From Arthrobacter sp. V1I7 (GTDB lineage Bacteria > Actinomycetota > Actinomycetes > Actinomycetales > Micrococcaceae): a DNA stretch of 64,000 nt. Shown piece after piece: positions 18,326-28,642 of the stretch. The first letter of the stretch is position 1. Every line of letters begins with the position of its first letter. The notes below the pieces were generated by a model that made no database searches, was not told where the DNA came from, and worked only from the letters and a program-made list of their open reading frames with translations. The position numbers and the translations under genes are program-made. Where the stretch lies: positions 4,526,001 through 4,590,000 of the forward strand of contig NZ_JAUSYS010000001.1 in assembly GCF_030817015.1 (NCBI RefSeq), given 5' to 3'.

Positions 18326-20113
18326 TCAGGACCCGGCTCCGTCCCGGACGGCGCGGATCCTGACGGCGATGAACTGCCTGCCGGGGAGCTCCAGCCGGAA
18401 CCGGCCCTGGACGGTGTCCGGCAGGGTTTCAATGGTCATGTTCCAGGTGTCAATGATGTCCACGGCATAGTGGTGCCCGGCGGGCATCACGAAGTTCCGG
18501 TAGGTGGGCTGGTTGAAGCCGAAGTAGCTGATCTCGTACTCGTGGCGGATGCCGGCGGTGGGAACATCCCAGCCGCCGGGCAGCGGCTCGAGGAACCCGC
18601 GCGGTGTCTCCTCGAGGATGCGGCGCAGGAACGCGATGCGGCCCGGGCTGCTGCCGTGGAGTTCCCCGCCCTTGGACCACCAGAGGGTGTCCTCCGGGTG
18701 CACATACGTTTCGCCGTGGCCGACATAGCCGCCGCGTACCGCGCCTTCCCAGAACCGCCGGGTCATTTCCTCGCCGGTGATGTTGCCCCAGCCCTGGTCG
18801 ATGTTGCCCTCGTAGGCGCACTCGTCGATGACCACCGGCTTCTGCCAGCGGTCCCGCCACTCGCCCGTGAACTCGGCAGTCTTGTGCACGTCCTGGCGCT
18901 GAACGCTGCTGTGCGTGATCCACGGACGGCTGTAGTCGTAGAAGTCCCGGCAGTTGTGGATGGAGAGTAGGTGCCCGCTGGGGTCGTTGACCTGGACAAT
19001 GCCGGCGAAGCGTTCCCAGTCCTCGGTGGTTTTGCGGAACAGCAGGTCGTATTCGTTGGCGAGGGACCACCAGATATTGCGGCGCGAGGCCAGCCGGGCA
19101 ACGACGTACTTCAGGTAGCGGTCGTCCTGGCCCGGGGTCATGGTGGCGAAACCCCAGCGGTCATAGGCGTGGAACAGGATGAGGTCCGCTTCGATGCCGA
19201 GTTCGGCCAGCTGGCTGATGCGCTGTTCGAGATGGCGGTAGAACGCAGGGTTGGGCCGCTCGTAGTCGAAGCCGGCCGCCAGGGAACCTTCGAACGGGTA
19301 CTGATCCGGCTCGTTCTCGTTGAACAGGTAGGACTTGGGGAAGACGCACATCCGCATCTTGTTGAACGGTCCTGCGGCCAGTGTGTCCAGGGTCTGCTTT
19401 TCCAGGGCATCGCCCTGATGGGCCCAAGCGTAGGCCGTGGTGCCGACGGGCAAGTACGGAGTTCCATCCCCGTAGGCGAAGTGGAAGGTGTTGGCCACCT
19501 GTACTACGCCTCTGGCTCCCCCTGCAGCCTCGCCGGCAATGAATGAGCCGGTGATTCCGTCCAGCGAGCGGGCGTTACTGGAGGTGGCGAAGGTCCAGTC
19601 GCCCGCCTCGCGGACGAGGAGCCTTACCTTGTAGCTGCCGTTTCCGTCGTAGAAGCCAGGAACGCTGAGCGCCTTGCCTGACGGCGCGGTGAAGTCCGCC
19701 CGGAGGTCGACGTCCGTGAACGGGTTGCCGTGCGATGGCCCGGAGAGAGCGAGTTCGAAGCATTCCTGCGCTGCCGCCGTCGTCGGGAAAGAAGCAGTGG
19801 CGCTGCCGGGTTCCACCGCCTCCGGCTCGTAGCCGGCGGCCGGGGCAGGAACGTCGGCGGCGGCCGCCGCCGCGCGCTGCGCCACGGGATCCTCCGGTTC
19901 CAGCTCGCCGATGAGGCGGAGGATTTCCGCAACCTCCGCGGGTTTTCCCTGCAGGGCTTCTTCAGTTCCCAGGATCAGGCCCACCTCATGGAAGTAGAGC
20001 GTGTGAAGCAGGGGGTTGTTGGTCAGGGTTGGAACCCGTTCGCGCAGGATGCGGTTGCCTTCGGCGTGCCCCATAACGAAGTACAGCGGGCTCTCAGCGG
20101 TGAAAGTGGTCAT
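18326..20113 (-). CDS. DUF5060/DUF4038/DUF5605 glycoside hydrolase, apiosidase-like
   Basis: 595 aa from ATG at 20113. An N-terminal helical stretch of about 75 residues (SPLYFVMGHAEG...) is followed by a beta domain like DUF5060 (CFELALSGPSHGNPFTDVDL), then a TIM barrel of the DUF4038/GH140-related type, and a C-terminal beta domain like DUF5605 (SYFGFNQPTYRNFVM). WWSLANEYD provides the likely acid/base glutamate and VVIDECAYEG the likely nucleophile. GH140 enzymes release D-apiose from rhamnogalacturonan II. The family also has uncharacterised members, so apiosidase is a proposal supported by the ApnL-like neighbour. No signal peptide: cytoplasmic, acting on imported oligosaccharides. Confidence 0.65.
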   Translation of the reverse strand: MTTFTAESPLYFVMGHAEGNRILRERVPTLTNNPLLHTLYFHEVGLILGTEEALQGKPAEVAEILRLIGELEPEDPVAQRAAAAAADVPAPAAGYEPEAVEPGSATASFPTTAAAQECFELALSGPSHGNPFTDVDLRADFTAPSGKALSVPGFYDGNGSYKVRLLVREAGDWTFATSSNARSLDGITGSFIAGEAAGGARGVVQVANTFHFAYGDGTPYLPVGTTAYAWAHQGDALEKQTLDTLAAGPFNKMRMCVFPKSYLFNENEPDQYPFEGSLAAGFDYERPNPAFYRHLEQRISQLAELGIEADLILFHAYDRWGFATMTPGQDDRYLKYVVARLASRRNIWWSLANEYDLLFRKTTEDWERFAGIVQVNDPSGHLLSIHNCRDFYDYSRPWITHSSVQRQDVHKTAEFTGEWRDRWQKPVVIDECAYEGNIDQGWGNITGEEMTRRFWEGAVRGGYVGHGETYVHPEDTLWWSKGGELHGSSPGRIAFLRRILEETPRGFLEPLPGGWDVPTAGIRHEYEISYFGFNQPTYRNFVMPAGHHYAVDIIDTWNMTIETLPDTVQGRFRLELPGRQFIAVRIRAVRDGAGS

Positions 20114-20123
20114 CGGTGCCTTC

Positions 20124-23019
20124 TCAGTTCGGGAGTTCTTGGCGTGTGCGGGAGGGTGCGGCGGCGCGGCGGTCATTGAGGGCAGCCAGCGCGGCGGCGA
20201 TGTCCTTCTTGACGGAGGGCGGGGTGAAGATCAGGCTCTGGTCCAGGGTCGTCTGCCGATACCAGACGGTGTCTTTGCGGAATGCCGCCGCGCCCGCCGG
20301 ATCCTGGGCTTCGATGGCCTGCCACACCGCGGCATAGGCCTGCGGGTCGTCCATGATGTCCGCGAGCGGGGTGTGCAGTGAAGCAGCGGCGGTTTCCGCG
20401 GCGGACTCCGTGGCGGGCACGTCCCAGCGGTGCTGGCCCGAGCCCACTTCGAACTCGGCGGAGCCGTCCGGAAGCGAGACCACGGCGGCGGTGCCCGGGC
20501 GGCACGGTGGCTTCCACCAGGACCCTGTCCCCTGCGCGCTTCCATGCGACCCGGGCCAGCCCGTACGGCGTCTCGTGCGACGTCGAAGCGTGCTGGAGAC
20601 TGGCGAGCGGCCGCGGCGCGATGCGCACCTTCCGGTACCCGGGCGCCGCCGGGGCCAGCCCGGCAACAGTGCGGTGCATCCAGTCGGCGATGGCGCCCAG
20701 CGCGTAGTGGTTGAAAGACGTCATTTCGCCGGGGTTGACGCTGCCGTCTTCCAGGATGGAGTCCCAGCGTTCCCAGATGGTGGTGGCGCCGTGCGTGACG
20801 GGGTACAGCCAGGAGGGGCACTCGGTCTGGGTGAGCAGCCGTTCGGCAGCGTCCAGGTGCCCGGTAGCGGTCAGGGCATCGGCGATCAGAGGTGTGCCCA
20901 CAAACCCGGTGGCAATCCGGTACCCGCCGAGGCGGGCGAGCTCCGCGAGCCGGCCGCCCATGGCCCGGCGCTGCGACGGATCGGTGCTGATGCCGAACAT
21001 CAGGGCCAGCGAGTAGGCGGTCTGGGCGTCCGAGACGATCCGGCCGGAGGGCGTTACGTATTCGGCCAGGAACGCCTGCCGGGTGTCTTCGGCGAGCACC
21101 GCGTACTTGGCGTGGTCGGCGTCGGAGCCGAGGATGGCTGCGGCCTTGGCCACCAGGTCCAAGGACCGGAAGAGGTAGGCACTGGCAACGATGTCCCCGT
21201 GCGTCCTGGCAGCGCCGGGCTTGTCCGGGGGTGCGGCGGGATCGAGCCAGTCGCCCAGCTGCATCTGGCCCTGCCAGAGCCCGGAACTGTTCCGGACCTT
21301 CAGGAGGGCATCCGCCCAGTCCCGCATGCTGGCGTACTGCCGGCGGAGCAGCCCCGTATCACCGAACCTCTCGAACAGCACCCAAGGGACCACGGTGGCC
21401 GCGTCGCCCCAGGCGGCCACCGGCGATTCGAGCATGCCCAGCACGGACGGAACGATGATAGGCACCACGCCGTTGCGGTGACCCTGCTCGAGGGCGAGGT
21501 CCTCCAGCCAGGAACCGAGGAAGCCCAGCGTGTCGTACAGGTAGCTGGCTGTTGGGCTGAAGACCTGGATGTCACCGGTCCACCCCAGCCGCTCGTCACG
21601 TTGGGGGCAGTCGGTGGGGAGCGCGAGGAAGTTGCCACGCATCCCCCACAGGGCGTTCTCGTGCAGGCGGTTCAGCAGCGGGTCTGAGCACGCGAACCAG
21701 CCAGTGCGGCGCATGTCGTTATGGATGACGACGGCGGCGATCGCCGCCGGGTTTAGCGCACCGGGCCAGTTGTCCACCTGGGCATAGCGGAAGCCGTGGA
21801 ATGTGAAGCTCGGCTCCCATTCTTCCTCCCCGTCACCGGCGAGCGTGTACGTGTCGGTGGCGGCCGCCTGGCGCAGCGGACGGAGCGACAATTCGCCGTC
21901 TTCGAGCACTTCGGCATGCCGGAGGGTGATGATATGGCCGGCCGCGCCGCTGACCCGGATCCGCAGCCTCCCCACGAGGTTCTGGCCGAAGTCCAGCACC
22001 GTGGCGCCGGAGGGCGTGGTCAGCACTTCCACGACCGGCAGCTCCTCGATCCGGCGCACGGGAGGGGCGATGGCCGGGGTGGCTGCCGCCCATTTCCCGG
22101 CATCAACCGCGGCAGGATGCCAGTGTGCGTCGTCGAAGCCGGGTTGGGACCAGCCGGCCTCCGCGCGCCGGGCGTCAAAGGACTCACCGGCGTAGATGCC
22201 GCTGGAGACAAGCGGTCCGGCCGTGGTGGCGCGCCAGGTCGGGCTGCTGGTCACGGTTTCCCGCGTCCCGTCGGCGTATTCGAGGTGCAGCTCCACCTTT
22301 ACGGAAGGCTGCTCACCGTAAAAAGGCTTGGCGAAGCCGTGGAAGCCGTACTTTTCCGTGAACCAGCCGCCGGCAAGCCAGACTCCGATGGCGTTGGCGC
22401 CCGGGGTCAGGAGTGCTGTGACGTCCGTGGTTTCGTGGTTGAGCCGGTCCGCGTAGGCCGTCCAGCCCGGCTTGAGGACCTGGTCGTCCACCTCCGTGCC
22501 GTTGATTTCGGCCTGGTACACGCCGTGGGCGGTGGCAAACAGGGTGGCTTTGGCCAGCCCGTCGCCCACCGTGAATTCGTTCCGCAACTGGCCGGGCCGT
22601 CCCAGCGGCGCCTGCTTTCCGGCCGGGACGGGGAGACTGATCGCCGTGGCCTGCCACCGCCCGTCCACAAAGCCGCCCACCAAAGTCAGGGGCTCGCTCC
22701 AGTCGGTGGTGTCGCCGTCGTTCCCGGTGATCCGGACTTCCACTTCCACCTGCTCGCCCGCGGCGATGGCCTTAAAGGGCCACTCCACCAGCACGGACTC
22801 CGTGCCGCAATGCACCCGGGACTCCGCCGTTCCGCCACGCGTGAGCCGGAGTTCGGCCTGGGTCTGTTGCCAGTCGGTGCTGTCGGTGGCTGTTATCCAG
22901 CTGAGCCGGGGCCGCGGGTCTGCCACGAACGGGGTGTCCGTTCGGTACTCTGCGCTGAACCGGCTGACGGCGGTCTGCTGGCGGATGGCTGACTGCGGTG
23001 TCAGGGACGTGGATGTCAC
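20124..23019 (-). pseudogene. Alpha-L-rhamnosidase GH78, frameshifted near the 3' end
   Basis: Start GTG at 23019 (TSTSLTPQSAIRQQ), no signal peptide. Domain order matches GH78: N-terminal beta domains, an (alpha/alpha)6 barrel with DCPQRDERLGWTGD carrying the catalytic acid, and a C-terminal beta sandwich. At about 20494-20500 (CCCGGGC) the frame is lost after VEATVPPG. Removing one base restores TAAVVSLPDGSAEFEVGSG and a helical tail ending at 20124, giving 964 aa; the uncorrected frame runs in nonsense to 20173. The length 20124-23019 is 3n+1, as expected for a one-base insertion. It would remove terminal rhamnose from imported glycans. The catalytic barrel is intact, so partial function or a sequence error are both possible. 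Confidence 0.85.
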
Positions 23020-23078
23020 GGAAGACCTTTCGGGAAACAGCGGGTGAGGGAAGGCTGGGCGGACGGGCGTGTGGTTCC

Positions 23079-24605
23079 CTAGTTGGGCTCGCGTCCGGAA
23101 CTGCGGAACCAGTGGAAGGCCACCGTGCCGCTGCTGGCGAAGACGCCCGCCACCCGTCCGGTGAAGGACGCGGCGGTTTCGGCCGAGAGGTACCGTCCGT
23201 CCAATTCGGCCAGGGTGACCGGTTCGCCGCCGATGACGGCCTGCAGCGCCACGGTGTCCGAACTCAGGTGGCCGAACCCGGCGCCGCCGGCGGGCTGGCG
23301 GGTTGCGATCCGGAGTTCGAGGGGGCCTCCGGGTACCTGGCGGGTCCACGCCTGTTCGATCGAGGACACCCGGGCCCGGGCGGTGACGGTGGTCCCGTTG
23401 ACTTCGATCGAGTAGTGGTGGGACTCGTCGTAGCGGACGGCGAGGCCGCCGGCGTTGCCCTTCCCGTCACTGGGACCCTGCTCCTCGGGGGAACCTGTGT
23501 CCACCAGTGCGGCGATCGTCTCCACCTGGTACCGCTGGCGGCGGCCCAGGAACGCGGGCCGGGCGTCATCCAGGCCGGGGCCGTCGCTGGTTACGGTCAG
23601 CCGGCCGCGGATCTTCTCCGTGGAGGCGAACGCGCCGGGAAAGCGCCGTACGGCGATCCAGCCGCCGTCGAGCTCCGCGTCCACGAAGTCATCCTCGAAC
23701 TCGCCGCCGGAGCGCGGATTCAGGATGACAGGTTCAACCACCGGCCAGCCGTCCTCCCAGGTGACCGGGGTGATGAAGGTTTCCCGGCCCAGCGCCGAGA
23801 AGGCGCGGGTCATGCCCCTGGGCCGCATGCCCAGGAGCACCATGGCCCAGCCGCCGTCGGGGGTCTGCACGAGGTCACCGTGGCCCGTGTTCTGGATAGG
23901 GCGGTCGGTGCTGCGGGCGCTCAGGACGGGGTTGGCCGGGTTGTTCTCGAACGGGCCGGTGGGGGAGGTTCCCCGGGCGATGCTGACGCTGTGTCCGCGC
24001 TCGGTGCCGCCCTCGGCGATCATGAGGTACCAGTAGTCGCCGTGCCGGTAGAGGTGCGGGGCTTCGGGGAACATCAGTCCGGTGCCGGACCAGACGCTGC
24101 GGGGTTCCTCCAGGGCCTTGCCCGATTCCAGGTCCACGCGCACCTGGAGGATGCCGCGGTGCTCACCGATGTTTCCGGTGACGGTGTCCAGCCCGGAGTA
24201 GGTCAGGTAAGCGGTGCCGTCCTCGTCCCAGGCAAGGTCCTGGTCGATGCCGACCGCGCCCTCAATTGCCAGCCCGTCGCTCCACGGGCCGGCGGGGTCC
24301 TTAGCCGTGAACACCAGGGTCCCCCGGGCCATGGCGTCGGTGACGGCAACATAGAACAGACCATCATGGAAGCGGATGGTGGGCGCCCACGCGCCACCAA
24401 GGGTGGGCACGTCGCGGGAGTCCAGTTGCCCTTCGCGGTCCACCACGTGCCCGACCCGGGTCCAGTCGACCAGGTCGGTGCTGTGGTACACCGGGATGCC
24501 GGGCAAGTATTCAAAGGTGGACGTGGCGAGGTAGTAGTCCTCCCCCACCTTGACGATGCTGGGATCCGGGTTGAAGCCCGAAATCAGGGGGTTGGGCAGG
24601 TTCAT
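23079..24605 (-). CDS. Glycoside hydrolase family 43 (beta-xylosidase/alpha-arabinofuranosidase)
   Basis: 508 aa, ATG at 24605 overlapping the GH3 stop by ATGA. Five-bladed propeller: general base Asp14 in GFNPDPSI, transition-state Asp in GIDQDLAWDEDG, general acid Glu in MFPEAPHLYRHG. The C-terminal beta-sandwich (residues about 310-500, DDFVDAELDGGWIAVRR) is the usual GH43 xylosidase/arabinosidase-type domain. No signal peptide. It should remove arabinofuranose or xylose from oligosaccharides inside the cell. Translationally coupled to the GH3 gene. Confidence 0.88.
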   Translation of the reverse strand: MNLPNPLISGFNPDPSIVKVGEDYYLATSTFEYLPGIPVYHSTDLVDWTRVGHVVDREGQLDSRDVPTLGGAWAPTIRFHDGLFYVAVTDAMARGTLVFTAKDPAGPWSDGLAIEGAVGIDQDLAWDEDGTAYLTYSGLDTVTGNIGEHRGILQVRVDLESGKALEEPRSVWSGTGLMFPEAPHLYRHGDYWYLMIAEGGTERGHSVSIARGTSPTGPFENNPANPVLSARSTDRPIQNTGHGDLVQTPDGGWAMVLLGMRPRGMTRAFSALGRETFITPVTWEDGWPVVEPVILNPRSGGEFEDDFVDAELDGGWIAVRRFPGAFASTEKIRGRLTVTSDGPGLDDARPAFLGRRQRYQVETIAALVDTGSPEEQGPSDGKGNAGGLAVRYDESHHYSIEVNGTTVTARARVSSIEQAWTRQVPGGPLELRIATRQPAGGAGFGHLSSDTVALQAVIGGEPVTLAELDGRYLSAETAASFTGRVAGVFASSGTVAFHWFRSSGREPN

Positions 24606-27136
24606 GCGGCACCTTCCTCGGTTGGGTGCACCAGCGTGAGCGTGGTGTCCAGCGGCAGTTCACTGACGGAGGTGCCGACGCGGAGGGTGTAGTCGCCGGG
24701 TTCATACGTCCAGCCGTTGTCCCAATACGCCAGGAGCCGGGTGGGCACGTCCAGGACTGCGGTGACGGTTTCGCCGGCTTCTGCCCACACGGGGGCGGAG
24801 GAGACGAGCCAGCGGACCGGGCGGTCCACGGCGGAGCCGGGCTTTTCGGCGTAAACCTGGACCACGTGTTTTCCGGCGCGCTGACCGGTGTTTCGCAGCG
24901 TGACGGCCAGCGGCACGACGTCGGCCGGTGCGGCCGTGGCGGGGGCCACCACGGATTCGAGACGCCAGGACGTGTAGCCGAGTCCGGAGCCGAATTCGTA
25001 AGCCGGCCGGACTCCGGCTTTGAGCCACGCCCGGTAGCCGATGTGGATCCCTTCCTCGTAGACCAGGGTCCCGTCGGCGTCGGGCGTGACATTTATGACC
25101 GGCACGTCGTCCTGGCTGGCCGGCCAAGTGGTGGGGAGCCGGCCGCCGGGTTCGGTGACGCCGGTGAGGATGTCAGTGAGGGCGTGGCCGAATTCCTGGC
25201 CGCCGAAGTAGCCCAGGAGGATGGCTGCGACCTCGTCGCGCCAGGGCAGCAGCACGGGGGCACCGGAGTTGACCACCACGATGGTGCGCGGGTTGGCCGC
25301 CGCGACCGCGTGAACCAGGCGGTCCTGCAATCCGGGAAGCTCCAGGGAGGTCCGGTCGTAGCCCTCGGATTCGACGCGGGAGTTGGTGCCGACCACGACG
25401 ACGGCGACGTCGGCGGCGCGGGCTGCCTCAACCGCCTCGGCGATCAGGGCGTCGGGGTTCGAGTCGTCGGGTTCCACGCCGATCGCGATGCTCAAGGCAT
25501 TGGCGAGGGCGCCGGTGCGGTCCGCGATGTCGAGCTCCATGCGCACTTCCACCGGGATACCGGCAGTGACTGCGAGCTCGAAGGAGGCGGAGGGCGGGGC
25601 CAGGAACGCGGCCCCAAGGTCGGTTCCGGTCGCTTCGATGGTGACTTCACGGCCCAGTACGCCGTCGACAAACATCCGGCCACGCCCCACGGTGGAGAAG
25701 CCCAGGCGGATGGTGCCGGTCTCTTCCGGGGTGTAGATGGTGTGGAACTGGACCGTGGAGGACGCCGCGATCGGGGCGTCGCCGCCGAACCAGACCAAAG
25801 CCGTGGAGCGGCGGTCCTCGGCGAAGAGTTCCTCGCCGTGGGCGTCCAGGAAGCGCACGCGGAGCCCCGGACGGCCCGTGACGGGGTTGGCCAGGTGTTC
25901 GAGCGGCAGTTCGGCGATGCCCTCCTGGACCACAGCGCCCACACTGTACGAAACTTTGTCCGCGCCGAAGGCGGCGCGGATCCCGTCCAGCGGGGTGACG
26001 ACCTTTTCCGGGACCACGGTCGCGGAACCACCGCCCTGGGTGCGGGCGTGGCGGGCGTTGTGACCGATCACGGCGACGCGGGACACTCCAGGAGCATCCA
26101 GCGGAAGCCCGCCGTCGTTCTTCACCATCACCGTGCCGGCGGCGGATGCCTCACGGGCGAAGGCGATCGGGTCCTCACGGTCGGCCGGTTCGGCCTTGAC
26201 GGCGTCGAAGCCTTGCAGGGCGCCGACGCGGGCCGCGAGCTGCAGGATGCGCAGGACTTTGCGGTCGATGCTGGCCTCGGCCACTTCTCCGGATTTCACT
26301 GCCACGGCAAGCGCCTCGCCCCAAGGACCGGCCGGGCCGGGCATGACCAGGTCCTGAGAGTGGTTGGCGCTGTTGACGCTCCGGACGGCGGTCCAGTCGC
26401 TGATGACCACACCGTCAAAGCCCCACTCACTGTTCAGCGGCGTTTCCAGCAGTTCGTTTTCCGTGGCAGTGGCGCCGTTGATCGAGTTGTAGGCGCTCAT
26501 GACCAGCCAGGCCTTGGAGTCGACGATTGCCTTCTCGAAGGCGAGCAGGTACAGCTCGCGCAGCGGCCGGTCCGCGACCTTGACATCGACGGTGAAGCGG
26601 TCGGTTTCCGAGTCGTTGGCCACGTAGTGCTTCGGGGTGGCTCCCACACCGTTGCGCTGCACGCCGGAAACGTAGGCGGCGGCGAGCCCGGCCGTGAGGA
26701 CCGGATCCTCGCTGAAGGCCTCGAAGTGGCGGCCGCCCAGCGGGGAGCGGTGCAGGTTGATGGTCGGGCCCAGGACGACGTCGACGCCTTTGCGCCGCGC
26801 CTCGACGGCGGAGGCGGCGCCCAGCCGGTCGGCGATGGCCGGGTCCCAGCTGGAGCTGATCGCGGCGGCCGAAGGGAAGTTCATGGACGGCACGCGTTCG
26901 TCCCAGACCTCGCCGCGGACACCGGTGGGACCGTCCGAAACCAGCATGCGGCGCAGACCGATCTTCGCCATCGGCCACGTGGTCCAGAAGTCGCGGCCGG
27001 TCAGGAGCTGGATTTTGTCTTCTAGGCTGAGCTCCGCCAGCAGGGATGCCAGGCGCTGCTCTGTGGAGAGCATGTCGGTGGTGAGAGTTTCCATGATGTC
27101 TTTCTGGTCTGTACTGACGGCGGAAGTGGGGCTCAT
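24602..27136 (-). CDS. Beta-glucosidase-type glycoside hydrolase family 3 with PA14 insert
   Basis: 844 aa from ATG at 27136, which overlaps the GH1 stop (ATGA) and so fixes the start. N-terminal GH3 barrel with LLTGRDFWTTW, KHYVANDSETDR and the nucleophile in GVVISDWTAV. The C-terminal alpha/beta domain is interrupted by a PA14-like module (about residues 390-540, IYTPEETGTIRLGFSTVGRGRMF). A fibronectin III-like end closes the protein (LAYWDNGWTYEPGDYTLRVG). No signal peptide. GH3 enzymes of this layout cleave beta-glucosides or related aryl and plant glycosides. Coupled to GH1 upstream and GH43 downstream. Confidence 0.9.
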   Translation of the reverse strand: MSPTSAVSTDQKDIMETLTTDMLSTEQRLASLLAELSLEDKIQLLTGRDFWTTWPMAKIGLRRMLVSDGPTGVRGEVWDERVPSMNFPSAAAISSSWDPAIADRLGAASAVEARRKGVDVVLGPTINLHRSPLGGRHFEAFSEDPVLTAGLAAAYVSGVQRNGVGATPKHYVANDSETDRFTVDVKVADRPLRELYLLAFEKAIVDSKAWLVMSAYNSINGATATENELLETPLNSEWGFDGVVISDWTAVRSVNSANHSQDLVMPGPAGPWGEALAVAVKSGEVAEASIDRKVLRILQLAARVGALQGFDAVKAEPADREDPIAFAREASAAGTVMVKNDGGLPLDAPGVSRVAVIGHNARHARTQGGGSATVVPEKVVTPLDGIRAAFGADKVSYSVGAVVQEGIAELPLEHLANPVTGRPGLRVRFLDAHGEELFAEDRRSTALVWFGGDAPIAASSTVQFHTIYTPEETGTIRLGFSTVGRGRMFVDGVLGREVTIEATGTDLGAAFLAPPSASFELAVTAGIPVEVRMELDIADRTGALANALSIAIGVEPDDSNPDALIAEAVEAARAADVAVVVVGTNSRVESEGYDRTSLELPGLQDRLVHAVAAANPRTIVVVNSGAPVLLPWRDEVAAILLGYFGGQEFGHALTDILTGVTEPGGRLPTTWPASQDDVPVINVTPDADGTLVYEEGIHIGYRAWLKAGVRPAYEFGSGLGYTSWRLESVVAPATAAPADVVPLAVTLRNTGQRAGKHVVQVYAEKPGSAVDRPVRWLVSSAPVWAEAGETVTAVLDVPTRLLAYWDNGWTYEPGDYTLRVGTSVSELPLDTTLTLVHPTEEGAA

Positions 27137-28579
27137 GCGGGGGCGCCTGCGGTGACGGGTGTGGCTGCTTGTGCGGTTGCTCCGCGAACGGCGGCGATGG
27201 TGTCCCGGTACCAGTAGGCACTCTGCTTGGGGATGCGGGTCTGGGTGCCGTAGTCCACATAGACCAGGCCGAAGCGCTTGTCGTACCCCTCGGCCCACTC
27301 GAAGTTGTCCATGAAGGACCAGGCGAAGTAGCCCCGGACGTCCACACCATCGGCGATCGCCTCACCCACGGCGGAAATGTAACCGCGGAGGTAATCGATG
27401 CGTTCGGGGTCGCGGACCTCGCCGTTCGGGTCAACGTAGTCGTGGAACGTCACACCGTTTTCGGTGACGTAGAGGGGCAGCCCGGTGTACTCGCTGGCTA
27501 CCCGCTTGAGCACCGCCTTGAGGGCTTCGGGAGTGTTGGACCAGCCGAAGGACGAGGGTGCCGGCTGCACGTGGGTCCAGTTCGGGGCGGCCCCATCGCC
27601 GGGACCCGCGGAAACGAGCATGTTGGTGTAATGGTTGACTCCGGCAAAGTCACCAGGCGCGGAGATGATGGCGAGGTCGCCCGGCTGGACCAAGTCCCTG
27701 GGCCCGGCATCCTCGCCCGTGGCTGTCAGTCCGTACCGGCCGTAGGCGGCGATGGTCGTGTCGGCGTAGCGGCCGCGGTAGACGGGATCCAGGAAGATCC
27801 GATTGCTGACGGCATCCCAGTATTCGGTGGCCTGGCGGTCTGCCTCGGTATCGGTCGCCGGGTTCAGGTTGCCGACGATGTTGGTAATGCCCACTTTGGC
27901 CTTGGGGCGGCGGGCGCGGAATTCCCCCAGTGCCAGGCCGTGGGCCAGGAGCAGATGGTGGGCGGCGGGAACGGCGAGGCTATCGTCCTTGAAGCCGGGG
28001 GGCCTGCATACCCCACGAGTGGCCCAGGAAGGCTGCGCACATGGGCTCGTTGATGGTGATCCAGTGCTCGGCGAGATCACCGAGGGCCTCGGCGACGAGT
28101 CCGGAATACTCGCCGAAGCGGTACGCAGTGTGCCGCGCCGGCCAGCCGCCGTCGTCCTGCAGCGCCTGCGGCAGGTCCCAGTGGTACAGCGTCACGTACG
28201 GCGTGATGCCGCGGGCGGTGCAGCCTTCGAGCAGCTCCCGGTAGAAGCGGACACCTTCGGGGTTGAGTGGACCCGTCCCGCTGGGCTGCAGGCGGGACCA
28301 GGACAGGGAAAGCCGGTACGCGGGGATGCCGAGCTCGGCCATCAGATCGAGGTCGGCTTCCCAGCGGTGGTAGTGGTCGCAGGCGATATCGCCGTTGTCA
28401 CCATGAATCGTGGTGCCGGGCTGGTGGGAGAAGGTGTCCCAGATGCTTTTGCCGCGGCCGCCCTCGTTGACGGCGCCTTCGATCTGGTAGGCCGCTGTGG
28501 CCACGCCCCAAGCGAAATCGGCGGGAAAAGTGGCGCCGGAGGAGAGCCCCGGGTGTGCGGTCGCTGATTGCGTGGTCAT
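27133..28579 (-). pseudogene. Beta-glucosidase GH1, split by a frameshift
   Basis: Corrected product 481 aa, ATG at 28579. The first frame holds [15 protein letters not shown] and the acid/base TINEP; it breaks at a six-G run (27997-28002 on the plus strand), giving a stop a few codons later. Removing one G restores [17 protein letters not shown] and a second frame with the nucleophile motif YVTENG and the closing SFMDNFEW. The interval length is 3n+1, as for one inserted base. Both catalytic glutamates are in different frames, so no active enzyme would be made if the sequence is right. It is the first hydrolase gene after the ABC transporter (63-base gap). Confidence 0.88.
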
Positions 28580-28642
28580 TGGCTCGCCTTTCTGTTGTCT
28601 GGATTCTGTGGTGCTGCGCGTCCGGCGGATGGGGCGGCGCCC

